From assembly GCF_035046485.1 (NCBI RefSeq), contig NC_085138.1, positions 63,728,580-63,792,579 on the forward strand: a DNA stretch of 64,000 nt. The letters run 5' to 3'. Below, one piece after another: positions 16,331 through 27,018 of this stretch. How positions within the stretch are numbered: the stretch's first letter is position 1; every line of letters begins with the position of its first letter. A program made the position numbers and the translations under genes. The DNA comes from Aedes albopictus. Taxonomy: Eukaryota > Arthropoda > Insecta > Diptera > Culicidae. The notes below the pieces were generated by a model that was not told the DNA's origin, ran no database searches, and saw only the letters and a program-made list of their open reading frames with translations.

Positions 16331-17060
16331 ATTCCTCCTGGAGTTCCTTTTGTTTATATTTTGTTCCAGAATTACTATTACTAGGATTATTTTGAAAATT
16401 TCTTTCATAATTCATTTAGAAGATTCATCTGAGATTCCTCTAGAAGTTCGTTAAGGCATTTCTCCTGGGATTTCTTCTAGTAAGCATTCTGCAGGTCCTT
16501 CTGTGATGTTTCCAGAAATTTCTTCTGAAATTCCTAGGGAAGTTCCCTCCCCGATTTTTCTAGAAATTACTTCTGAGATCCATCAAGGAGTTTTCTCAGG
16601 TTATACTTAAAAATCTGGAATTTTTGCAGGTATTCTCCCTAATCTTGCTTCTGGGATTCCCAAAGATATTCCTACATTTCTCCAAAAAATTTTTCTGAGA
16701 TTACTCAATGAGTTTTTTTAGATTTCCCGAGGACAATCCTTTGTGATTCCTGCAGTATTACTTTGCGTGTTTTCCAGATACTTCCTCTGAGATGCCTATG
16801 AAATTCTTCAAGTAATTCTTTCGGGGATTTATTCATAACATTTTTACAATGTTCCTCTAAAAAATCCCACAATGTCTGTCTAAAATTTCTCAAGATTTTC
16901 TTATTGAACTTCTTCTAGATTCCATACTTAGATTTCTTCAGACATACTTAATAGGGTTCCTCCAAAACATCCTTAGGATAATTATTAAAGAATTATGTTT
17001 AGAATTTCTCCAGTTTTTTTTTCTAGGATTCCTCCAGTTAATGCTGCATATGTTGTTCTT
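16331..17060. repeat. GGAATTCC-type repeat field
   Basis: Modules in the TTCCTCCAGGATT orientation, strongly diverged. No credible gene: the 62-residue minus frame at 16,705-16,893 has the charged Glu/Lys/Leu composition that this repeat gives. Confidence 0.65.
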
Positions 17061-17410
17061 CTTGATCCTTCTAGGCTCCAAAAGGTACTTTTTGAATTAT
17101 ATCAGAAGACACTACTAATTTTTAAGAGAAACATATATGTAGTTTCTCAAAATTCGTAACGGGACTCTTGACAGCTTACATGCTCGCTTCGATTATTGTA
17201 CGAGAATTCGGATGAAGTCAAATTAGGGGGTTACGAGAGATTAGTTTGGAAAACGATGCGTTTTGGGAATTCCAGTAGGGATAGCAATGTTTGGAAAAAT
17301 TCCACAGATAGACGTTTTTAATCTTGCTGTTTCAAATTTTATAAGTGGCTGTTGAAGAATATAAGAAATACTAGTACAATACATTACAGTTATTTACAAG
17401 AAATCTTATG
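17061..17410. other. Unrecognised spacer
   Basis: AT-rich sequence between two repeat fields. No open frame, inverted repeat or tRNA-like segment was recognised. Confidence 0.3.
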
Positions 17411-17615
17411 AAGGCCTTTTTGAGAAATTCTTGCATCAATATCTGGAAGAATCCCAGAAAGAACTATTGAAGGATCTCCAGGAAAAGGCTCTTGAGGAAT
17501 TTCTTGAAAAATATGAGAAAAAAGTAAAAAAAAAAAACCCGAAGGACTCCCTAAAAGATCTACTGGAATATTTCCAGAACCTGGAGAAAAATGTAGATTT
17601 CAGTATTATGTAATG
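17411..17615. repeat. GGAATTCC-type repeat field, forward orientation
   Basis: Modules such as CTGGAAGAATCCCAGAAAGA. The plus-strand frame 17,431-17,613 (60 codons, rich in Leu, Glu and Lys) is what the module encodes in this frame and resembles a coiled coil only by composition. Confidence 0.65.
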
Positions 17616-17625
17616 AATGGATGTT

Positions 17626-17805
17626 TTTTTGTCTGTATTAACGAGATTTTTAACCCTAGGCTAGTTCATCTCGGGACCCACGTTTCACTTCCCTTCCGAA
17701 GGAAGACCCACATTTTTGTGAGTATGTCGGGAGTGGGATTCGATCCCAGGTCCTCGGCGTGATAGTCAAGTGTTCTAACCACCACACCAGGCCCTCTCCA
17801 CGAAA
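17626..17805 (-). mobile_element. tRNA-derived SINE with target-site duplication
   Basis: Read on the minus strand it starts with a tRNA-like head (box A-like GGTGTGGTGGTTAG, box B GGGATCGAATCCC) and continues through a short body ending in an A run. The 10-base direct repeat AATGGATGTT flanks it at 17,616-17,625 and 17,806-17,815, so retroposition is well supported. The type is common in Aedes genomes. Its body contains GGTCTTCCTTCGGAAGGGAA. Confidence 0.9.
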
Positions 17806-17815
17806 AATGGATGTT

Positions 17816-18410
17816 GCCTTATTGAATCTTCCAAGAATTCCTTCAGGAATTCCCGCAGAGATTTTATAAGGATGTTTTCCAGGGAATTCTTAACAAATTT
17901 CTCCAATGAATCCATCGGGAATTTCTTCAAGAATTCTCTCATGTATTCTTTCTGGTAAATTTACAACTATTCTTTTATTTATCAGAAATTCAGCTATGTC
18001 AATTATACCAGGATACTTAAAGTACACATCCGTGGATCTTTTGAAACATTTTTCAATCAAGTTCCTTCCAAAAATCTTCAAGGGTTTGTGCAGGAAGTTC
18101 CCCTAGGAATCTTTACAAAGTTTTATTTTAGGATTTTTAGGGGAATATTACGAGAGTTTCTCGAAGGATTCTTCCAGAAAATCGTTTGGAAATTCTATAA
18201 AGAATATCCTCAAGGATCTAACAGAAATTTCTCCAATGATTCCTTCAGGATTTCATTTCATGATGTTTTCAAGAATGTTCTGGCCAGTTCTTCTATAAAA
18301 TTCTCCAAATTTTATTTAGTAATGCTTCTATGATTCCTTCAGGAATTCTCCTCAGGAAACATACAGGAACTTCTCCAAGTAGTTTGCTAAAAAATCCTTC
18401 AGGCACCACT
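17816..18410. repeat. GGAATTCC-type repeat field
   Basis: Diverged modules mainly in the TTCCTTCAGGAATT orientation. Open frames at 17,890-18,081 (minus) and 17,906-18,106 and 18,088-18,333 (plus) are overlapping by-products. Confidence 0.65.
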
Positions 18411-18416
18411 CAAGTA

Positions 18417-19080
18417 CACAGCGCAACATTTTTTTGTCTCAAGAGCAAACTTATGTGTCTCCGAAGGATTTTGGGCCGCTGAATCCGAATCCGGGCTCAG
18501 ATTTGCTCTAACACGTCACAATTTTGAGCTATACCTCAATTTATAGGGCAAAATATGCGATTTTGGGCTTTTTTGACAGCAAGCCATTAAGCAAGGAAAT
18601 ATTTTTTTTAAGCAATCAAAAGGTTAATTGGTCAATTAACATCTAAATTAACGACTCATGCAAAATATTTTGTTTTACCTAATCAAATTTGATAGATTTT
18701 AGCATTTTATGTTAGTATGAAAACTTGCATGCAACTTTTGGAGGGTGACTTGTATGGGAAATATCGTACCTAACATAAATCGCTTAAAACTATTAAATTT
18801 GATTAGGTAAAACAAAATATTTTGCATGAGTCGTTAATTTAGATGTTAATTGACCAATTAACCTTTTGATAGCTTAAAAAAAAATATTTCCTTGCTTAAT
18901 GGCTTGCTGTCAAAAAAGCCCAAAATTGCATATTTTGCCCTATAAATTGAGGTATAGCTCAAAATTGTGACGTGTTAGAGCAAATCTGAGCCCGGATTCG
19001 GATTCAGCGGCCCAAAATCCTTCGGAGACACATAAGTTTGCTCTTGAGACAGACAAAAAGTAATTTTTTGTTACGCTGTG
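18417..19080. mobile_element. Foldback element, family C, full-length
   Basis: The ends CACAGCG and CGCTGTG are inverted, and the arms match closely for about 290 bases, including ATGTGTCTCCGAAGGATTTT and GGTTAATTGGTCAATTAA. A short central spacer lies near 18,710-18,780. A truncated second copy with the same left arm is at 63,418-63,704. No coding capacity. Confidence 0.92.
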
Positions 19081-19262
19081 ATATATAGATACGTATCTTT
19101 AGGAACAACCTCATGAATTCTACAAAAAAGGAAATTCCTTCAAGGCTTCTCTCAAGAATTCCGGCCCTCTGCACCACCGTGGGCGTTCAGGGTTGAGAGT
19201 AGGTTCTCTCAAGAACTCATCCAGGGATTTCTGCAGGGATTCTCCCAAGGATTTTTCCAAGT
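19081..19262. repeat. GGAATTCC-type repeat, fragment split by a SINE
   Basis: Modules such as CAAGGATTTTTCCAAG. The next field (19,559-19,700) continues in the same orientation, which suggests that the SINE between them inserted into one repeat field. Confidence 0.6.
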
Positions 19263-19545
19263 CTCTCTCTCTCTTCTTGGCGTAACGTCCTCACTGGGAC
19301 AAAGCCAGCTTCTCAGCTTAGTGTTCAATGAGCACTTCCACAGTTTTTAACTGAGAGCTTCCTCTGCCAATGACCATTTTGCATGTGTATATCGTGTGGC
19401 AGGCACGAAGATACTCTATGCCCAAGGAAGTCAAGGAAATTTCCTTTACGAAAAGATCCTGGACCGACCGGGAATCGAACCCGTCACCCTCAGCATGGTC
19501 ATGCTGAATACCCGTGCGTTTACCGCCTCGGCTATATGGGCCCGC
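19263..19545 (-). mobile_element. tRNA-derived SINE, Feilai-like body
   Basis: On the minus strand a tRNA-like head ends near 19,543 with box A-like TAGCCGAGGCGG and box B GGGTTCGATTCCC. The body includes GTGGAAGTGCTCATTGAACA and CTAAGCTGAGAAG, and the end is a GA-rich tail. Flanks carry similar TTYTCCAAGT sequences at about 19,253-19,262 and 19,549-19,558, a likely target duplication. Body and tail resemble the Feilai SINEs at 21.8 and 63.7 kb but the head differs, so it is a distinct subfamily. Confidence 0.85.
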
Positions 19546-19558
19546 TATTTCTCCAAGT

Positions 19559-19700
19559 ATAACTCCTCGAATACCTCAAAAGAATCATTCAGTAATTTCT
19601 CCTAAGATTCATTCAGAAACTCCTTCAAGAGTTGCTTCAAGATGTCCTCCACAAAATTTCTCTAAAGGTTCCTTCATGAACTCTTTCAAGCAGTCTTGCG
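19559..19700. repeat. GGAATTCC-type repeat fragment
   Basis: A short continuation of the field interrupted by the SINE on its left. Confidence 0.55.
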
Positions 19701-19836
19701 AATAATCGCGACCATCACGAGACAATCACTTGAACCGCTTTCTGGAGTCACCCTTCCCAAGGTGATACGAATCAGCTAGCATGTCATGCCTGGAATGATA
19801 AACATGTTGTGGGTTCCACCTTTCGCAGGGTTCCAC

Positions 19837-20345
19837 CCTCTTTGCTGAAGCGAATCGAGAAAGATGCAGCAAACGGATCGTCGTGATCAAACACGCAACC
19901 CCATCACCAGTGGGAAGCGACGAGCCATCTGCTTGACATGAATATTCGTTGCCATTCGTCGCAGTTTGGATCGCAAGCGAATGAATGAATGGCGAATGGT
20001 GAAGAATACTGGTGAGCGATCGAAGCGGCTATTATCATAAGTAGAAGAGAATTTCTGCATGTAATGCATACATTTTTACTGTATTGTCGCTGAAATGCTA
20101 GATTAGCAAAGAAAATAATTCGAAAACATCAATAATTCGTATGCACAATATCAATCGCATCACTCACGAATCGCATTCGCTTGCGATGCGAATGTGGACG
20201 AATGAATAATTTCCAAGTGTGGCTTCCCACCGTTCGCCGCCGTCTGCTATCGTCGCTGACAAGCGCACACACGAACTCAAGCGACAACCGTTCGCTGCTG
20301 ACTGTCTTCGAATGGGGAAGAAGATGAAAAGTGGAAATCAGGAAC
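19837..20345 (+). mobile_element. Dispersed ~550-bp element, family B, copy 1
   Basis: Closely similar copies occur at 25,974-27,018 (same strand, with a nested insertion) and 43,855-44,407 (opposite strand). Weak inverted ends (CCTGATTCC against GGAAATCAGG) are visible when the copies are compared. A 60-residue antisense frame starting MHYMQKFSS is present in all three copies but changes frame in the third, so it probably follows from repeat identity. Best read as a MITE-like non-autonomous transposon. Confidence 0.75.
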
Positions 20346-20620
20346 CCTGCTTCGAAGGCTCCTCTGAAGATTTATTCGGAAACTCTTCCTTGGCTCCGAG
20401 GATTTCTCCAAATATTTTCAAGGATTTCCTTCAAGTATTTTTTTTTAAATCCTCCAAAAACTGCTTTAGCAATTCCATCAAGTATTCCTTCAGGCCTTTA
20501 AAAGATTTCCTCCTTCCTTTCGATAATTCCTTCATAAATACATTCTTGAGTTACTTTCAAGGGTTCTTTGAGGAGCTTCTGCATGGATTCTTTCAAAAAT
20601 TCCTCCATACATTAGTTAAA
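20346..20620. repeat. GGAATTCC-type repeat field
   Basis: Modules such as GGATTTCTCCAAATATTTTC and GGATTTCCTTCAAG, diverged. The plus frame 20,219-20,653 that spans it combines family B and this repeat and is not a gene. Confidence 0.6.
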
Positions 20621-20630
20621 GAAAAGAAAC

Positions 20631-20875
20631 TGCCTGCCTACCGCGTTTTTTGACATACACCTCCATAGAGAATTTACCTGTAATTACATTTGTATGGGAA
20701 CCCTTCTTTCTAGTGAGGAAGGGTTTTCACACTATGCTTATAACTTTCCCCGATCCTAAAAAACCCCGCATACAAACTTTCACGCCGATTCGTTCAGTAG
20801 TTTTCGAATTTATAAGGGTCAGACAGATAGACAGACAAACAGACAAACAGACAGAAATTCATTTTTAAATGTTTA
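20631..20875 (+). mobile_element. LINE-tail unit with GACA-type end, copy 1
   Basis: Starts CCTGCCTACCGCGTTTTTTG, contains GTATGGGAACCC, then a stretch like CGCCGATTCGTTCAGTAGTT and a tail of GACAGATAGACAGACAAACA type followed by TTCATTTTT. This is the form of a non-LTR retrotransposon 3' end (RTE-like in style). A second, diverged copy with the same start is at 21,290. No coding region upstream. Confidence 0.65.
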
Positions 20876-21289
20876 GACCTGGGAGGGAGAAACCGATACA
20901 AAATGTGTGTGCTAAGGCAAGCCGAGCTGTCAATGCGTTGCAACTGATTAAAGTGAAAAAAGAGCGTAACTGGAATTAATATTTTTTTCGCAATAAGTGA
21001 AACACATCATTTTGTATGTTGAGCGATTAAATGCAGTCAAGCGCGTTTCTTTCGAAGTGTTGAACAAAAAATGAAAATGAATCTTAGTGAAACATTCACA
21101 TCAGTTTCAGCCTTTATTCAAGGTTTGTCCGGAAAAGCAAGAGTTACACACCAAACGAAAACTAACAATATGTATGATAGCTGTCTTGATTGCAATTTTC
21201 TTGAAGTTCGATGAAGTTTTGTTTTGTATTTCGTGTGTAGTATCTAGAACACCCAGGTTTAGACTAGCCGTCCCGGCAAACGCCGTACT
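20876..21289. other. Unrecognised spacer
   Basis: AT-rich sequence between the two LINE-tail units. The 74-residue frame at 21,087-21,311 has no recognised feature. Confidence 0.3.
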
Positions 21290-21525
21290 TCCTGCCTACT
21301 ACGTTTTTTAACATACGGTTCCCTAGAGAAGTGCCCCGTAGTGTAATCTGTATGGGAGCCCCCTTTTCCAGACGGGGGGAGAGGTTTTAGACCATGCTAA
21401 GAACACGTCCCAAAAAATCCCTGCGTGCAAATTTTCACATCTATCGGCCCAATAGTTGCCGATCCCTTAAAGGTCAGACAGACAGACAGTAATTCGTTTT
21501 TATATATAGATAGATAGAGTTACAG
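21290..21525 (+). mobile_element. LINE-tail unit with GACA-type end, copy 2
   Basis: Starts TTCCTGCCTACTACGTTTTT and runs in parallel with copy 1 to AAAGGTCAGACAGACAGACA followed by a T-rich and GATA tail. Both copies begin at nearly the same internal point, so they may be a short retroposed unit in their own right. Confidence 0.65.
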
Positions 21526-21566
21526 CAACTAGTGATTTTCGACTAAGATGTGTTCTTTGGATTTAC

Positions 21567-21696
21567 TTTGGTCTGGCTTGCGGTCTTAATACGTTTCGGT
21601 CTGAATTTGGATTCTTCTTCTCTTTATTCCTAAGGAAGAACCAAATTGGGATCGAAACGGTGGATCCAACTTATTAAGACTGCGAGCCAGACCAAA
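21567..21696. mobile_element. Small palindromic MITE, about 130 bp
   Basis: TTTGGTCTGGCTTGCGGTCT at the left is mirrored by AGACTGCGAGCCAGACCAAA at the right, with pairing continuing inwards through TTAATA and CGTTTCG. No coding capacity. Confidence 0.8.
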
Positions 21697-21812
21697 ATGT
21701 TTGCAGCAACGTTTGGTGGTTGTTATATATCTCTTCTCAAGTATTCCTGAAGTTATTCACTAGGTAAGAAAGATAAGTACTTCTTGAATAACTTCTTAGA
21801 GACAGTGTTAGC

Positions 21813-22074
21813 TAAATGGATCTCCATTTAGCCTAGTGGTTAAGGCTATAGATCGCCAATCCGGAGACGGCGGGTTCGATTCCCGTTCCGGTCGGGAACA
21901 TTTTCGCGGGGCATAGTGTATCATTGTGCTTGCTTCACAATGCACAAACGCATACAATGGCAGGCATAGAATGCCCTTCAATTAATAACTGTGGAAGTGC
22001 TCAAAAACACTAAGTTGAAGAGTGGCAAGCCAAGTTGGGAACAAAGAGCCATACACAAGAAGAAGAAGAAGAAG

Positions 22075-22105
<31 letters not shown>

Positions 22106-22115
22106 TGAAGAAGAG
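21813..22115 (+). mobile_element. Feilai: Feilai SINE, full-length
   Basis: tRNA-derived head with box A TAGCCTAGTGGTTAAGG and box B GGGTTCGATTCCC, the body segments GGGCATAGTGTATCATTGTG and CTGTGGAAGTGCTCAAAAAC, and a (GAA)n tail from 22,057 to about 22,105. The flanks share AGTGTTAGC (21,804-21,812 and 22,116-22,124) as target duplication. The poly-Lys, poly-Glu and poly-Ser frames here come from the GAA tail. Confidence 0.93.
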
Positions 22116-22124
22116 AGTGTTAGC

Positions 22125-24270
22125 ATTAAGCAAGTCAGGCAAATTCGTAGGTGGTGCAGTTCTAGACCGCTGTTGAAGATTACCTCCTTCGTTTCCGTTA
22201 CCAAGTCACAGAGATTTGGGGTTAATCACTAACTCTAACTCAAAATTGATGCAATCCTTCAACTCCAATGGTTGAGAGCTGTCCTGGCCACGTCCTTGCA
22301 ACAGCTATGGATGGGAAGTGATGATTGGTGCCTACCAAAGAGAGTAACTGAGACTTCTACCTCTTTTATAGACATCACAGAAAGCAGGGAGTTATTAGTC
22401 GTTGGATAAAGGCCATAAGATACGTTTGGTTAACATTGAGGCACTTAAGTTTAAAAACAATATGTAGAAACGAACTCACCAAATTGTGGGTTTAGATAAT
22501 TACGATATGCATAAAAGCAATATGTACCAAATTTTTCTCGGTATATTTACTGAACCACGATGAAAACGATTTGATTCGTTTTTCTAAGTTTTTCTAAGTT
22601 CTAACCTCACGTTTCTGCCACCTCATAAGCAGCAGGGGCCACAACTGACCAAATGTTATCGAACCATTTCGAGGTTGGTATAGCAGAGCACTTTTTGCGT
22701 CTGACATTTAACCCACCACATCGCACGGACACACGCATATGAAAGATATAAAAAAACTGCTCCAGTTAATTCTGTTATTATAGTGCTTCCGAATCGTTCG
22801 CCACCGCACTCACGGAACCAGTCCAGTCGAACTTCGGAAGCTGTGTAGCTAGTTTGGTCCAGCATAGCAGTCAGTGGCTGGCCTGCAAAAACCACACGTC
22901 CAAGAAAATTGCTCCCGTTGTTGCTCCATGGTTGCATGTTTGGATTATGAGAAATGCTCCCCGTATATTTATGGATTTATGGAAGATGAGATCACATGTC
23001 GTAAATCACACCCGGAGAGTCAGTTTCGTTCGACTGCTACTGGTGGTCCACCGACCGGGAATGAGGGATCTTGTAGATCCTACACGACGACGACGCTCGT
23101 GCTAAGTGTTGCTTCAGTGTGCCGCCGTGAGATTTCGCTGGTTCCGAACGAAAGCGATGTGGTCGGCCTCCAGGCGAAGTGCAAACAGATTTTCTATTGG
23201 AAAACGTTGCTACTGCTTGGCTCTCTGTTTGTTGAATGGCTCGTGGCAGAATGTCTTAAAAGTGCAAATATCATCGTTTCGATATTCGGTGGACCAGTTG
23301 GTGGAGAAGATATTTTGATTGAGAAAAATTCAGATGAGGATCTACCCAGTGGCAGGAAACGAATGGAGACAAATGTCGGCTCGATATAGAACAACTCGTC
23401 GCTGCCACGCCGTTGGTTGCTACAGATGGGTCGTAAAAATCGTTTTTATTTCGTACTTTGTCAAATTTAGATTACGCATAAAACCTGATTCGCAGCCGGA
23501 CTGTTTGGCTGAGTGAGTCAACTGGTCGTTGTCGGAGTTTTTTTGCGGATTTGAATTTTGGCGACCGTAGCTGTTATTTATTTTACTTCAGAAGACAACG
23601 GTGCGATGCAAACAAGTTTTTGCAAAGGCGAATGCAATAATACGGAAGGCAGAGAGGAAATATACTAGTGGAGACAGAAAGTCTGTGACTGAACTGCGAA
23701 CAGTAAAATGCGATCATTTTAAACCATTTCTGTATGCCTGCATGTGTAATATATGAATGCTATTCAGTTGTTTATATTAGTTATTGTTTTCGTATTTTTT
23801 TTTCCTTATTCGAGATGCGCTGTTGAACGGTCATTGGTACAGCTCTTCTTTCACTCTTCGTATCACATGCCATGTAGAATAGTGTCTGTTTCGGAGAGTT
23901 CTATGTTTAATGAGAAGGTTCTTTGCAAATTTACCATCTTTGCATATACGTGGCATAGAACACCAGAATTTATTCAGATTTTTTTTGGCCAATTCAGTAT
24001 CGATTCCATGACAGACGTGTACTATAAATTTATCGGAAGACTTATTTGTACTAATATTTGTTTGCAGATTCTAAAATAAAACTCACTGATTGTAAGAGAA
24101 AGACTACATTGAGTACAACATATTTGTTTCCCTAACAAAAAAATAACTTCTGAAAAACAAATAAGGTTTTACTCTAGCTAGAGGTAGTATAGATCCAGCA
24201 TATAGAACCGGATTTTGTTAAAGGGAGCGAGAGTGAGAAAACCGTAGCTATTTGTCAGTACGTCTGAAAT
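22125..24270. other. Unrecognised, apparently unique DNA with weak coding candidates
   Basis: Non-repetitive sequence. The longest non-repeat frame, 22,874-23,389 on plus (171 codons), has no recognisable domain and overlaps other open frames. A second plus frame, 23,753-24,079 (108 codons), starts with a hydrophobic signal-like segment (MNAIQLFILVIVFVFFFPYS) and is followed closely by AATAAA at 24,074, but nothing else supports a gene. Confidence 0.3.
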
Positions 24271-24277
24271 AGAAGAC

Positions 24278-24600
24278 GGGCTTAGTGGTCTAGTGGCTAC
24301 CGCTTCTGATTCGTATGCAGGTTATGGGTTCAATCCCCGACCCGTCCCTTTCATCCTACTTTGTAACTTTCTATCCACTTTCTCCCGCTCTTTCTTCTCT
24401 ACATATACAATTCATGTATATTCATATGTTCATAGCCATCGCTAGAACCAGAAACGTATTGCAAAAATTCGTTTCCCTTCCTTCCAACTTCCACAGCACA
24501 GTGTATAGTATACACTGTATACATATATTGTCGTCGCGGTTGAAACCCGAAGTTTCCTCACACCCGACTATCGAATTTTCTCAAAATCTATAGGTCAAAC
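24278..24600 (+). mobile_element. tRNA-derived SINE, separate head type
   Basis: A tRNA-like head at 24,278-24,350 carries box A-like TAGTGGTCTAGTGG and box B GGGTTCAATCCC. The downstream body is pyrimidine-rich (CTTTCTATCCACTTTCTCCC). The 3' boundary is uncertain and no clear A tail or target duplication was seen, so the right limit is approximate. Confidence 0.65.
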
Positions 24601-25234
24601 CTAACGTCGGACGTAGTGCGCTGGACAGCGGACCTGGCCCTCTATCCAGCGCACTGTGCCCGACGAACGTCCGACACACGGTTTAGGAGAAACATCGATT
24701 TTCGCGTGTCAAAAATTCCGATTTTCAACTGCACGAACAATAACGTCTGCTGTAGTTATTCAACCAAAGCGAACTGTGCCGCTTGTCCTTCATAGTAATC
24801 ACCACACAATCTATCACCTTACGAACATCCCCAATCCATGGATCGCATCACCGACCCAACGGTGACTCCCAGATCTCACATCATTTCCGTCTAACATCCG
24901 TGCTAGTTGTGGGGATGCAGAGGTGCTCTCGGTCATTAGTAGCAACAACCAGCACACTCTAACATTCCTTTCCCTTCCCAACTGACGATAAGGACGTGAC
25001 CGGCGCCGTTATTGATCAAAAATGTATGAGCTGCTTAAATTGCACTTTGAGAATAAGTGGAGATCCCAGCCCTTATTCATTTGGATCTCAGTGCAATTGG
25101 TACCAGCTCAGATCAATCACGGAGGAGCAACCATTGACATGAATAGTCAGATTTGATTGTTGATCATTGATCGTTTTTATACCAGTCGGTCAGTACGTCT
25201 CAAATAGACTTACAAACCTGAAGCATTTGAAGGA
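24601..25234. other. Unrecognised DNA
   Basis: Contains two complementary stretches (CAGTGCGCTGGATAGAG-like and GTGCGCTGGACAGCG, 24,617-24,660) that could form a short hairpin. A 69-residue frame (24,656-24,865) is not recognised. Part of it may belong to the body of the preceding SINE. Confidence 0.3.
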
Positions 25235-25520
25235 AAGGTGCGTTTAATTGACAAATTGAGAGAAACATTTGTGAAAAAAATGCCACTTGTTTTGTTGGGA
25301 TTCGAACCCACAAACCCCTACCACTAGTGTGGCGCTTCAACCATCTAAGCCACAGAAGAAGTTACAGTTCTGTGAAATAGAAATTCGAACTGGTTTCGAA
25401 GCGCCACCCTAATCAGGTCCTTCTTTCACAACTTTATCGCTCCTTTGGCTCTTAGATGTCTATCTCGAGCACTCTTGCAGCATACGAACCACAAATGCTT
25501 GTGTATTGTTTTTGGAATGT
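25235..25520 (-). mobile_element. Repeat centred on a tRNA-like sequence, copy 2
   Basis: Diverged relative of 15,440-15,720. The minus strand has box A-like TGGCTTAGATGG and box B GGGTTCGAATCCC at the centre, and matching sequence on both sides (TTTGTGAAAAAA, GAAATAGAAA). A wrong-length anticodon arm argues against a working tRNA. Confidence 0.6.
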
Positions 25521-25973
25521 TGATATTGAAGCTCGACTGACGCATACTTCGTCACCGACCAGATTTGATCGATGCAAGCTCAGTATGCAGTTAGCACTAG
25601 AAGGATGTCAGGATTTTTAATCGAAATTTAGAAGTATTTTTGGAACTCTGGGGTTTGATTTTACATACACAGCTTACAACATATTCATTTTTTTTTATTT
25701 CTTTATTATCAGTGAAGAATCTTCACACAGGAGAACCCCAGAACTTTTCAAGCCTTTGTAGAAGATTTTTAGTAAGAATTTAAGGCGGGAAATTTGAGGA
25801 GAATTTTAAGAGATACAGTTTAAATTATGAATGGAAATCTCTCAATTCCGTTCTGATGAAAATTTCTGATTAAATCCATTAAATCCAAAGATTTTTATAG
25901 TTTAGGATTCCGGGGACATTCATGAGTGCCTGGTGCACATGGTTCCGGAGTTATTCCAGATTGGCTTGAGGCA
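25521..25973. other. Unrecognised AT-rich DNA
   Basis: No open frame, terminal repeats or tRNA-like parts that I could identify. Confidence 0.3.
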
Positions 25974-27018
25974 AGGATCGGTATATTTGCCTCACTCCAT
26001 TCATATTCACTCCTCTTTGCTGAAGCGAATCGAGAAATATGCAGCAAACGGATAGTCGTGGTCAAACACGCAACCCCATCACCAGTGGGAAGCGATGAGC
26101 CTGCTGCTTGACATGAATATTCGTTGCCATTCGTCGCAGTTTGGATCGCAAGCGAATGAATGAATGACGAATGGTGAAGAATGCTGGTGAGCGATTGAAG
26201 CGGCTATTATCGTAAGTAGAAGAGAATTTCTGCATGTAATGCATACATTTTTACTGTATTGTTGTTGAAATGCTAGATTAGCAAAGAAAATAATTCGAAA
26301 ACATCAAAAAATCGTATGCACAATATCAATCGCATCACTCACGAATCGCATCCCGAGCAAAGTCCAACAACAAAATTACAGCAAACCGAAAACATGTTTT
26401 GTATTCAGCAACAAATTGATATCACATTTTGATATCAGTTTATTTTTACTCGATTCGATTTCAAATTTTGTTTTCTGTTTGCTGTCATTTTACTTTAATG
26501 CAAGTGTTTAGTGCTAGAATAGTTTTAACTCTTTTAAGTAAACTATGTTAAGTAATTCTAGGGTTATATCATTAGTACAATTATACTATTGCATTTATGA
26601 TTTGATATCAACCGAAAAACTCTACATTTTACGATTTTTCGTTTTCCTTGTGCTGATAACAAAAACAGTTATCAATTTGCTATCATTGGTAGCAGGAATT
26701 GTTTTCAATTTGCTATCGCAGGAACATTTTTCTGCTCTCATTTTTGATGTTTTAACCGTTAAAACGACCAAAACGACAACAACCTGAGTTATCAAAATTT
26801 GCAATATCACAACATCAAAATTAGTTTTCAATTTGCTATCAGACTTTGCTCGGGATTCGCTTGCGATGCGAATGTGGACGAATGAGTAATTCCCACCGTT
26901 CGCCGGAGTTTGCTGTCGTCGCTGACAAGCATACACACGAATATAAAGCGACAACCGTTCGCTGCTGACTGTCTTCGAATGTGGAAGAAGATGAAAAGTG
27001 GAAATCAGGAACCCTGGC
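25974..27018 (+). mobile_element. Family B element, copy 2, carrying a nested insertion
   Basis: Sequence from AGGATCGGTATATTTGCC to GGAAATCAGGAACCCT matches copies 1 and 3. It is interrupted at 26,350 by a 503-bp inverted-repeat element. Taking that out leaves CGCATTCGCTTGCG, which is the uninterrupted sequence seen in copy 1 near 20,170. So copy 2 was intact when the insertion happened. Confidence 0.8.
26352..26854. mobile_element. Nested inverted-repeat element, CCCGAGC type
   Basis: Terminal repeats CCCGAGCAAAGTC and GACTTTGCTCGGG are exact inverses. The 2-base AT flanks both ends, and the related empty site in family B copy 1 supports a 2-bp target duplication. The interior is AT-rich with repeated TTTGCTATCA-like phrases and has no transposase. 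Another element with the ends CCCGAGCAGAG lies at 47,290-48,555. Confidence 0.85.

Noticed and set aside
19887..20069. Conserved 60-residue peptide MHYMQKFSS... in three places
   Set aside because: It lies inside family B repeat copies and loses its frame in the third, so conservation reflects the shared DNA.
21991..22232. Poly-Lys, poly-Glu and poly-Ser frames
   Set aside because: They are translations of the GAA tail of the Feilai SINE.
22874..23389. 171-codon plus frame as a host gene
   Set aside because: No signal, domain or repeat explanation was visible, and overlapping frames are also open; kept only as a mention.
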